Positions 11,601-20,725 of a stretch of 64,000 nt of DNA are shown here, in pieces. The notes beneath the pieces are model-generated. The model was not told the DNA's origin. It saw only the letters and a list, made by a program, of their open reading frames with translations, and made no database searches. The stretch is from assembly GCA_036346225.1 (NCBI GenBank), contig JARFIW010000831.1:1736001-1800000 (forward strand). The letters run 5' to 3'. This DNA comes from Platerodrilus igneus. Its lineage: Eukaryota > Arthropoda > Insecta > Coleoptera > Lycidae. The position numbers and the translations under genes were made by a program. The number at the start of each line of letters is the position of its first letter. Position 1 is the first letter of the stretch.

Positions 11601-13073
11601 ACTAATTGTGGACTGTTGAGGCATAGAGGCAAATTTGCACAAGAATCATAAGCGTTTGGTGCGCGTTTGAAGAGGTGCACAAATATTAGTCATAAAACAT
11701 GACAATCATAGCTTAAATACAAATTGTACGTACGTAGAAACACAAATCTACTTTATCAAATCGCTGACTCACCTGGGTCATACATCCTCTATAAATTACA
11801 TTGGTATTATTATGTCTTTGGTTATCTTATCGTGTTATTTTAATAATTTACTGACTTCTGTAAACAAAACAAATTGAATGCTCGTATTAATGCCCTCCAG
11901 AGTACAGTAACCAGTTTTTAGCAACTTGTAAAAGTATAGAAATAAATCGTATCGTAGTAGGTTGGTCCTCCACGTACACACGCTATTATTAAGTACGCCT
12001 ACATTTTGTTTAGATAAAGGACAATGCATTGTGTCCTCTTGACCTTTTACTATATATAGGTGTTTTCTACAGATAAATTATTAACGGCATGTAACTGCAT
12101 GTAACTTGTATGATTGCACTGCAGAAACACTAAACAACAATCATTGAGAGTAATAATAGTTTTCGACTTTATAAATTTCCTATAACCTTTATATACATTT
12201 ATTTTACCATAGGCAAATGCAATTTCATAAAATAAAATTACAGCAGATATCTCCGGGAGCGTTCCATACGTTTAAGGAAAGTACATTTTCGAATTCTGTC
12301 TGGAACGTGATTAAGGAAGCCACGTGAAAGAAAATGAGGAGTTACAGGCAATCTGCTCTGCGTATAATCAATCACGTTGAAATATTGAATGCCCCAGAGC
12401 TAAACGTTTTGTGGAAAATCAAGATGCTTGTAGAGACATAAAATTGTAGGAAAACGTGGGCCCAAGAGATTGTGTAGTCCTAATACGGAAAAAAGTGGTA
12501 TACTTTTAGTTCTAATCTGAAAGATGGTATTGTGTTATTTGCCACAAATTCACTCCATTTTGTTGTACAGTATAATACTGAGTGTATAATAAATAATTGC
12601 CTAATCTAAAACTTAAATAATTTTGTCTATTGTCATACATAAATTATTCTAACGACATTGTAATAGTAAAGTGTATGAGCTTTATTTGTTTCTTCTCGTC
12701 CTTTTTCAGTTGAACGATGACTTTAGTTTTGAGTCTGGAAGATGGGATCCGGTTGCATTTAAACATTGCGGTATAGGATTTAGCATTCGACTTATTTGAT
12801 TCGTTTCGGACAAATTAATGCGGAATGTCGAAATTAGCACCAGAATATCGGACAGTGCTGAAACACATGTCGGAATTCTATACTAAAAGATTTTAGAGGG
12901 TTACGGATAAATCAGGTGCCATAGAAAGTGACATATTATAATTTTTCAATGTGTAAATAAAAACATGAAACTAAAAAAAACTTTTTTTAAGACCACAATC
13001 CAAAGTAGGCTTTTGAACTTTGAAATCGCATCACAAAATTTACGTTTTCTGAGAATTGACTTTAAGTGGCAGC
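11601..13073. other. No recognisable feature
   Basis: About 1.5 kb of AT-rich sequence up to the target duplication of the hAT-type element; nothing supported. Confidence 0.5.
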
Positions 13074-13090
13074 TTTGTCGCTAGTGATGG

Positions 13091-13233
13091 ATTCGAACCG
13101 AACCAAACCGAACCGAACCTAGGGCAAGGTTCGGTTCGGTTCGAAAACTTTTTAGTCCGGTTCGGTTCGAAAAAATATATTCCGGTTCGGTTCGGTTCGG
13201 TTCGAAAAAAACGAACCGAACCGAACCGGTTCC
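13091..13233. repeat. Left subterminal CGGTT/AACCG array
   Basis: Runs of AACCG alternate with runs of CGGTT, giving several self-complementary stretches able to fold on themselves. Chance open frames rich in Arg, Phe, Glu and Pro on both strands are by-products of the pentamer. Confidence 0.85.
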
Positions 13234-13629
13234 ACATTTTGATATTTTAAACAACTAGTGCGTTCGACTACAACTTAAATGTTTAATGTAGTTTTTATAT
13301 TTAGTAGTTGCTACTTTCAAATAAACCCAACATTAATTTGCTTTAGATTTTAGTAGCATAAATCATATTAATACTATTTTTCCAGGTTTAATTTTTCGAT
13401 ACGTACTATCTTTAACAAAGCGTAATTACGATTAGGTTAATAGTGAAAGCCACCTCTAAAATTTAGAATGTGTTAATAATTGATGGTTTTTACTAATGTC
13501 ATTTTACCGTGAAAGAACGATATCACACGATCTTTGCTATTACTTTTATTTTAGTTTTAGTTAGTATAAAAAGAGTATCAAGACAATAAGGTGTTGCTGA
13601 TTTCTTATACAGTACAAACAAAAAACTGT

Positions 13630-13795
13630 TTGTCAGTTTATCCTTCATCATTAGGTCTTCAGTCCTAGAACTAGTTGGATGCGTACCCTCATTGTTTCCT
13701 AGTCTAAACCAACCTACACATTTCCCTAAAATTTGCACAGTCTGCATCTATCACTGTCTGTGCACGAAAGTCTGATTTCGGTTTATCCTTATTAT
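13630..13795 (-). mobile_element. RTE-like LINE, 3'-terminal fragment
   Basis: It aligns with the LINE tails at 47893-48040 and 48610-48740, including the blocks AGGTCTTCAGTCCT and CACAGTCTGCATCTATCACT. On the minus strand it runs from the last coding part towards the 3' end. Confidence 0.75.
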
Positions 13796-13980
13796 TATTA
13801 TTATTTCTTTTAAAAGACAATATCAGATAGTTCTCGGAAAGAATCGTATATCTACCTCAAACAGTGTTTACGTTTTTCATAATAGAATATAACAGTATTT
13901 ATGGCACGGGTATTATGTCTGCTTATTATTTGCATTACACTGTGTTATTTTATGTCGGTATTGATTGAAGAGTTTATGCC

Positions 13981-14218
13981 TTACATGTGATTTTCCAATG
14001 CTCCACCCGAAGGTACTACAATGGCCAAGAAGCGGGTTTTTTTTACCTGGAAAATTTGGAATTTTGCCGAACCTTTGCTGTTCCAACTAAGGTAGGAATC
14101 TTTAACGTGCGTGACAACACTCACACACGGGACCTCCATTTTACCTCTCATCCAAACGAGGGTGTATTTTGTGAAAAATGCTCGCCTAACATTTTCAAGC
14201 GTACCGTGTCGGGGAACA
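13981..14218 (-). mobile_element. tRNA-derived SINE, copy 6 (5'-truncated, 10-bp TSD)
   Basis: The minus-strand copy keeps the body and the 3' end but loses the tRNA head at CCGTGTCGGGG. AGTTTATGCC flanks it exactly at 13971-13980 and 14219-14228. This fixes the SINE 3' terminus at ATCACATGTAA and shows insertion by target-primed reverse transcription with 5' truncation. Confidence 0.9.
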
Positions 14219-14979
14219 AGTTTATGCCGCTATGAGTCATAAACTTCAACTCTTGGTTTTGAGAGAAAGTTTGGGGTCATTCTTCTGGAGTATCGGCTAC
14301 TTCTAAAGACGTTGCTGGTAATGGTCACACTAAATAAACAGTAAATATTATGGTACCATGCGTATTGTAGCACCATTTATTAAGCGATTATGTACAAAAG
14401 AAAAGGAGATTAGTTTTTGCTACAAGGTCACATTTTTTATTACTAATACAGAGCTGGTATTCATACAAAAGTAAAAAATTCAAATTGATGGATTAGTAAT
14501 ACATACTTCATTAAAATTAAATTGTTTCGTTTATTATGAAACCTTTTGTAGTCTCTAGACCGCGACGTCGGCTTGTATATGTTATAAGATGGTTTTGCGA
14601 CACGACTCTGTTCATTAAATAAAATAAGCTTGTTTTTAAAACCAAATTGTCAAAATCATTTCGAGCTTCTTTAATATCTATTACTAGTTATAAACAAGCA
14701 ACTATTTGAAATAAGAAACATTAAACAAATCGAACTAATCTAGAATTTTTTGATCTACAAACGTGCCTCGATGACAAAATTTATTTGACATGTAACACTA
14801 ATATCTATTACATTTTTTACCCATTGGCTTAAAACTCGATGACCATGTAGATTAAAAAATCGTTTTATTTCTTATATGCTTGCGACTAGAGATTTTTAAA
14901 ATGGGCATTTGGGAGAAATTAAAATTGACATGTTTTTAGAGAAAATTAAATTTTTAAACTATATTTTTATTTAAAAAAT

Positions 14980-15161
14980 CGAACCTTTCGAACCGAACCG
15001 GACCGAACCTTGAACTAGGTTCGGTTCGGTTCGAAAAATTTGCCGGTCCGGTTCGAGGTTCGATTCGAAAATAAAATGTCCGGTTAGGTTCGGTTCGGTT
15101 CGAAAAATCGAACCGTACCTCGAACCGAACCTCGAGCCTGTTCGGTTCGTGTCCATCCCTA
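14980..15161. repeat. Right subterminal CGGTT/AACCG array
   Basis: This counterpart of the left array is in inverted orientation, ending in CCATCCCTA at the element terminus. It has more pentamer variants than the left array. Confidence 0.85.
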
Positions 15162-15332
15162 TTTGTCGCTATACACCTAAAGCAACAAAATTTTAAAAAC
15201 GCTTGCCTAATTTTAATTAGGTTTATGTTTATTATGATACGGAATCCTAAACAAACTCTGTTACGTATAGTAGGCTATTTTAAATGAAATGTCATTTGAT
15301 AATTTCAGTTTTGAAAGTCATTTGTGTGAATA

Positions 15333-15631
15333 TTGAATAGTGAAAGTGAATTTTCAAGCACACCTGATGTAGCGGCTTTTGCGAAAAATATAACTCTTAA
15401 GCTTCTACCGAGTAAATTAAGAGAAAAATATGAAAAACAATACCACCACTTCACGGATAAGTGCCGCTCAAAGAAAATTAAAAAGTATTTTGCGAATGTT
15501 TTGCTATCTTATTTTGGCGAAAAATCTAAAACTTTAAAATCGTCAACTTTGTGGTTACAATATTCCATGCTAAGAGCAACTTTACAAGTAAAAAATGATA
15601 TTGACATTAGTCGGTACACAAAACTAATTGC
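15333..15631 (+). pseudogene. Crypton recombinase, N-terminal (core-binding) part
   Basis: The frame reads LLPSKLREKYEKQYHHF, then KYFANVLLSYF and STLWLQYSMLRATLQV, ending DISRYTKLIA at the LINE junction. This pattern (a helix-rich domain with a Trp-x3-Ser-Met-Leu-Arg-x-Thr block) is typical of the SAM-like N-terminal domain of metazoan Crypton and related recombinases. The start is uncertain. The track-like start at 15333 is a TTG; an ATG at 15288 opens a frame that meets a stop at 15333-15335 after 15 codons, so a frameshift or a splice acceptor (TTTCAG at 15303-15308) is possible. The frame runs on past 15631 into the LINE and stops at 15818, which is a chance fusion. Confidence 0.78.
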
Positions 15632-17355
15632 TTTATGGTTATTTGAATTGGTTAACAAGTCCATTCCTGGCTGTCAACAGGAGGACCCGGCCGGTCCTTA
15701 TCTATTCTGCATTTCAATTCACCCCAATGTAGAAAAATTGATTTCTGAACTAGTATGTTTCTACCTGGATGACGGCCTGATTGCTGCAGATCTCGAGTCT
15801 GTACTCAAAGATTTCTAAGTTTTGAAAAGTAACTGCTAGGAAATGGGTTTAATCATCAACCCAACCAAGTGCGAATTATATTTTTGAGGAGATATTGATG
15901 AAGACATTGCTGCAAAATTTGATTTAATTTCTCCGGGAATTATATTAGTTCTGGAGTTATCATTGCTTGGGGCCCCTATCACCGACAATTTTTTACAACC
16001 AGTTTGAGAAAGAAAAATGAAGGAAATTAAGCTTTTATTTTCAAAACTGCTGAAGCAAAGATAATTGTCTATCGTTTACTATTTGTTAAGAAATTGCCTT
16101 GCCGTACCCAAGATGACTTATCTTCTGAGGACCACGCCATTTTGGAATTTTGAAAATTTACTCTCAGCTTTCGATAGTCAAATTTAAGGAACGCTGAAAA
16201 AATAAATAATTGCCATTTATCTCCTTTTCAATTTGCACGTGCCTCTCTTTCTGTTCGATTTGGTGGATTAGGAATTTGACAACTTGCCCAGATTGCTCTG
16301 CCGGCTTTCCTTTCATCTGTATATGGTGTATCTCGACTTGTCAATTTGATGTTAAATCTGGAGGATACAGACAATCCCCGAATCACCTTTCATGACGAAG
16401 GACTCTCGGCATGGAATACTAGAAGCGACAACTGTCTGGTTCCGATGACACCTGCTTTACAAAAAAGTTGGGATAACCTACTCATCCGTCTTTTTATGCT
16501 ACAAACTACACCTTGGTCAGAATGAGAAAAGGCCACTTTACCAGCTACCGAGAAACCGGAAGCAAATGCTTGTTGACAGCTCTTCTTTCACACCCTATAG
16601 GTACACCATTAAACAATAACTCATTCAGAATAGCTATTGGTCTACGACTATGTTCCAAAATATGCAAACCACATATTTGTACGTGTGAAGATAATGTAAC
16701 AGAGTCTGGAATTCATGGCCTAAGTTGCTTGAAGAGTATGGGACGTTACTCGAGACACCAGGAGCTTAATAATATCATCAGCAGAACTATAATTTCCGCA
16801 AAAATTCCGTGTCATTTGGAACTAATTGGACTGTCCAGAACTGATGGGAAAAGGGCAGATGGTATTACAATTCCCTGCGTAAAAGGACAACATCTCGTAT
16901 GGGACGCCACTTGCACAGATACTCTTGCTCCTTCTCACTTATCTGACTCAACCAAATTAGCAGGTTCAGCAGCTAAACAAGCAGATCAAGCTAAAATTCT
17001 GAAGTATACCCCTGTCGTCGATTCCAACTACTTTTTCCTCCCTTTCGCAGTAGAAACCATGGTACCTTGATACGAAGAAGCAACGAATTTCATAAATAAA
17101 CTTGGAAAACTCATCGCTCATCAATTTGGAGAACCTCGTTCACGGCCTTTTCTTATTCAACGGATTGGAATAGCAATTCAGCGCGGAAACGCGATTTCAG
17201 TCATGGGAACTTTCCCTTCATTGGAGTGCTTTTCCGAATTTTTTTACATTTTAAATAGTTCTTAAGTTTTTTTTAAATTTTTTTTTATGTTGAAATTTAC
17301 ACATGAAATGTTAAGTAAGCCTTTTAAACATATAAAAGCCTTATTCTTTAAGTAT
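15632..17355 (+). mobile_element. 5'-truncated REL-type LINE nested in the Crypton
   Basis: The insert opens inside a reverse transcriptase (CQQEDPAGPYLF, then IHP, then FYLDDG, a YxDD box, about 15680-15775). Frame-shifted pieces follow: GLIINPTKCELYF near 15850 and SLLGAPI near 15965. A C-terminal domain is open at 16513-17070 with IHGLSCLKSMGRYSRH, DGKRADGITI and LVWDATCTDT. In relatives the segment reads RPDG...WDxT, matching the PD...D core of restriction-like endonucleases of R2/CRE-type LINEs; here the proline is alanine. It ends in an A/T-rich 3' region. ATTGC flanks the insert on both sides. Clade beyond 'REL-bearing LINE' is not assigned. Confidence 0.72.
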
Positions 17356-18265
17356 ATTGCCTACTTGAAGAAGGAGGCAGTAGGGTACAAACCAAAAAAA
17401 GTCACATACATTCTCAAAGGAACAAGTGGAGAACTTTATTAGATATGCGCCTAACGACAAACTTTTAATGAGAAAGGTAGAGGCTACTATTACTATTGTG
17501 ATAAGAAATTCTTAGTGTATTATTTTGAGGTTATTTTAATTATGGGTATTGCTAGCGCATGCCGAAGGGATGAATTAATCGAAATGGAGTTAAAGGATAT
17601 TATAGAAGATAATGAATCCTTTCTAGTAGTTCGAATCCCTAATTCTAAAACGAGACAAAGTCGTATATTCACCATAATTAACAGTGTAGAAGAAAATGTG
17701 ATTGACTACATTTCCTATTATAAAAAATATTATAACTTAAGACAACAATGCCAAATGAAAATTAGCAATATTGTCGAACGCTTATTTTTACGTTATTCCA
17801 AAGGTAAATGCGTAAATCTAGTAATTGGTATGAATACTGTGGGCAAAATACCAAGCGAAATAGCAAATTACCTAAAACTACCTAACAAAAATTTATTCAC
17901 TGGTCACTGCTTTCGACGAACCTCCGCAACGTTATTAGTTAATGGTGGGGGCGACTTAATTCAGCTGAAGAAGCCTGGTCGGTGGAAGAGCAGTAAGGTG
18001 GCCGAAAGATATATATTGACGAATCAATTAATACTAAAATATAAACTTTCCAAAAACTTTCTGGAAGTACATCGGTACCGATATGTGAGAACATTAAAAA
18101 AAGAACAGGCGAAGAACTTTCGCTTCCATCAACATCTAATTTTGTTACACAAATATCTACAAAAGAAGTTTTACAACCTTCATTTTCTTCAGCCCCTGGA
18201 ATAAATATTAAAGATTGCCAAAACTGTACATTTAATTTCAACATCGTTAACAATAAAAAATTATA
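17356..18265 (+). pseudogene. Crypton tyrosine recombinase, catalytic domain
   Basis: The long frame (17515-18204) carries the tyrosine recombinase residues in order: Arg17 (ACRRDEL), His131 and Arg134 (GHCFRR), Trp157 (GRWKS, replacing the second His) and the nucleophile Tyr166 (AERYI), counted from codon 17515. All catalytic positions appear intact. Upstream, EAVGYKPKK (17377-17400) runs into a 7-A run at 17394-17400, after which the homologous reading continues one frame off (TFSKEQVENFIRYAP). A 53-bp GT...AG segment then separates it from the long frame. Near 18096-18102, another 7-A run, the tail switches frame and ends INIKDCQNCTFNFNI at 18265, a tail style seen in insect Cryptons. Confidence 0.8.
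17477..17529 (+). other. Candidate 53-bp intron in the Crypton gene
   Basis: GTAGAG...TATTATTTTGAG interrupts the recombinase reading between LLMRK and VILIMGI. The bases begin GT and end AG, contain an in-frame stop, have a length that is not a multiple of three, and the homologous frame continues exactly across them. A short insertion with accidental splice-like ends is the alternative. Confidence 0.5.
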
Positions 18266-18468
18266 AATTTTATTTAAATAAATGTAGTTCAACTTAATTT
18301 TGTAGGTAGTTAACAAATCGTTGTTTTGAAAATTAATGAATTGTCTCTGTTTTTGTTTTAGTCTCTATTTAGTATAAGGACTTTCAATATTGACTCCGTT
18401 TTCATTAAATTGTGAAATATATCTATTTTTAAAATAATGGGATCGTAAAAAAATCTTGTGCGCAATTC

Positions 18469-18569
18469 GAGCGGAAAGTTCGTTGCCGCTTTCGACAGAC
18501 TGCCCGCGCTCCGCAACGTGTCGCACGGGCAAACTTCTGTCTCAAGCGGCAAAGTATCACTTTCCGCTC
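18469..18569. repeat. 101-nt GC-rich hairpin
   Basis: GAGCGGAAAGT (18469-18479) pairs perfectly with ACTTTCCGCTC (18559-18569). Inside, TTGCCGCTT pairs with AAGCGGCAA and GACAG with CTGTC, with short bulges. An inner stem TGCCCG/CGGGCA closes a loop rich in CpG. It lies about 200 bases past the Crypton tail and stands out from the AT-rich surroundings. It could be a structured RNA, a short foldback element or part of the Crypton 3' region; nothing decides this. Confidence 0.75.
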
Positions 18570-18771
18570 TTTATACACAAATAGCTATTGTTAATGTCCT
18601 GACCCATGCAACGTGATATTTGGCTGATTTTGTCTCACGTTAGTTGCTGGATCACGTTTTCTTTTTCTTGATAGAAGTTTTCCGTTTGGTGGTCTGCCTA
18701 TTGAGTCTTTTACTACCTCTAGGAGACCCTATTGTGCGTCGACTAATTGCAGTAAATTATACTTTAATAGT

Positions 18772-20721
18772 TGTTACGTAACACAAAGAAAGTCAAGAAA
18801 TGACCCGGCTCACTCGGAGAGTAGGGGGGGTTGTAGAAAGCAGACTGACCTGTGATGTATGCGGCGGTAAGGAGTTAGTAACAGTACCTGCAATAAAAAA
18901 AATTAGAATAGTAAACCTGCAATAAAAAAGATTAGTCCTGCAAACCTGAAATAAAGAAAAAGCATAGCAGCAATGAAAAGTCTAGATTATTCAGTACTTT
19001 GTAGAATGTAAAAAAAAGAAACTGTTTAGATAAACTATCTAATATAATAACGGTAAAAGCAATACAACAATTTTTAGTACAAAGGGAGGTAATATTGGGG
19101 AGTAGCAGAAACGTTTCCTCACACACCAATTCAACATAAATCAGACAAAATGTTAAAAAAAATAAATAGGTAAGACACAATTGATATGAGTAATTCAGTA
19201 AATAAATAGGTAAGACACAATTGGTATGAGTAATTTAGTAGTATTGATTGTTTTTTTTTCTTTCTTTTTTTTCTTAAAAGCGGGCAAATCTATTGTAAAC
19301 GGTATCAGAACAACGAAGACATGGCAACCAACGGATAGATATTTAAAGTACTAATAAGTAGGAAATAGTTCAACTTACAAAAGTCCTTCAGCGACGCTCC
19401 CTTGCAATGGAAGTGTGAGATTTAACGATGTCCAGCACTAACGAAGCACTTCAGCCTTGACTGTGAGAGTGTTGATGGAACTTCTCGCACGTTACACTAA
19501 TCACACCTACGTATTTCACTGGGGTTAGCAGCAGACAATATCACGCGTCGTAACTAGGTAGTTGATAAATTTCTTGGTAATTCTATTTCCTAAGACCATA
19601 ATTTCGAAATATTCTGAAGCACTAGTTTAATTGCAACTGGGACCAAAGGTATATTAGTTTCATAAACATCCCCAAAAGCAGTGAAAAACTACAGCCAATA
19701 CCTTAGTAAACCGGTAATCTATTATGTTTCGCAAATAACGAAATTTGCTCAAGCAATGATCTATTTTAGGTTCTTTGTTGTTAGAAAATTCAGAAACTAC
19801 AGTAGCACTGTATTTAAATAATTCAAAGTATGCGCTACTTTGAAAAGTAAAAGGACCGCGAAACTAGATTGCACACACACCGTTTAAAAAAAGAAACAAA
19901 AAGACAAAGCAACTAGGAAAACCACAATGAGTAAAGCACGTGTATCACTAAAGTACGTCCGTAAAAATGCTCCGTAAAAACACTTTTGTACAGTTAATAT
20001 ACAATTTTTTTATTTCACAAGCAAACAACTAAAGAAAAATCGTGCCGTGCTCATACATGAACAATACGAAAATTAAATCCCGCATTGATTTTCACTAGTC
20101 AAAGCAAAGAGAGCAACCAGAATTTTTAAGGTACTTCACATATAGAAACGAAGAACAAAACAACACTCCTTATCTGTTTATTCGTTTCCAAGCAAAACAG
20201 CAAACAGAAACTTTTACGTAATCAATAAATATCAACCAAGCACGAAACTAACTACGTAACGTAATTAACATATAGTAACAAATGACGAACTAGAACTCTC
20301 AAACACAATTTGCCAAGCAACAAGGAAACATTCTTTTTAACGTAATCTCGGAACGAAGAGCAAACGACAACTCCTCGTCCGCTTATCTCAATCGTTGTTA
20401 TACCAACCGCTTATCGCCTATCAAGACTCGTATATTCACATAGGGAACAACATTTATATCAGCTAATTAATTGCAGGCTGTTTATCGTTTTCAATAAGTA
20501 TGGAAAGCAATTTACGAATAATCCATTATTTATTAATGAGAATCAAGCTTCAATTTATCTATCTTTTAAAATTAATACACGCGAGTTAAATTGCATACAA
20601 TATGAAAACTATTCGGACGTATTTACTTTATACAAACAGCGATCTCAAAGAAACGATGTATTTTTAATTACGTTAACAGAAAGGAAGCGAAAAATGTTAA
20701 ACTACAAAAATGCCCGTTACA
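18772..20721 (+). mobile_element. Solo LTR (TGYTACGT family), TSD TAGT
   Basis: The segment starts TGTTACGTAACAC and ends CCCGTTACA, giving short imperfect inverted termini with TG...CA. It is bounded by TAGT at 18768-18771 and 20722-20725. Its first 60 bases, including the GC-rich module ATGACCCGGCTCACTCGG (18800), match the LTR at 34715 and, inverted, the one ending at 1271. It has no coding sequence in 1950 bp. Orientation here follows the GC module; the direction of transcription is unknown. Confidence 0.75.
19161..19240 (+). repeat. 40-bp tandem duplication inside the LTR
   Basis: AATAAATAGGTAAGACACAA and the following 20 bases (19161-19200) repeat at 19201-19240 with two substitutions. 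Confidence 0.9.
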
Positions 20722-20725
20722 TAGT

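Larger units (their letters stand above)
13082..15161. mobile_element. Non-autonomous hAT-type element with subterminal CGGTT arrays
   Basis: The left end reads TAGTGATGGATTCGAACC and the right end, reverse complemented, TAGGGATGGACACGAACC, so the termini are imperfect inverted repeats of about 20 bp. The sequence TTTGTCGC occurs immediately outside both ends (13074-13081 and 15162-15169). An 8-bp duplication with TAGNGATGG ends is the signature of the hAT superfamily. No transposase frame is present in the 2.08 kb. Just inside each end lies a roughly 150-bp array of the pentamer CGGTT in both orientations. Inside are a LINE 3' scrap (13630-13795) and a SINE with its own 10-bp duplication (13981-14218), both likely later passengers. 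Ends and duplication are seen directly; superfamily assignment follows from duplication length. Confidence 0.8.
15285..18265 (+). mobile_element. Crypton (tyrosine recombinase transposon), interrupted by a LINE
   Basis: Two coding blocks on the same strand (15333-15631 and 17356-18265) together give the layout of a Crypton protein: an N-terminal core-binding domain, then a tyrosine recombinase catalytic domain. Between them sits a LINE fragment bordered by ATTGC on both sides (15627-15631 and 17356-17360). Ignoring the insert and one repeat copy, the frame continues exactly. Outer element ends are not defined because Cryptons lack long terminal repeats and usually lack target duplications. 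A domesticated recombinase is an alternative but unlikely, given the surroundings and the damage. Confidence 0.8.

Noticed and set aside
13040..13250. Overlapping open frames on both strands with FGSVRF/EPNRTEPN-type repeats
   Set aside because: They are by-products of the CGGTT pentamer array, not protein genes.
17939..18316. 125-codon minus-strand open frame
   Set aside because: Antisense to the Crypton recombinase, whose catalytic residues are on the plus strand.
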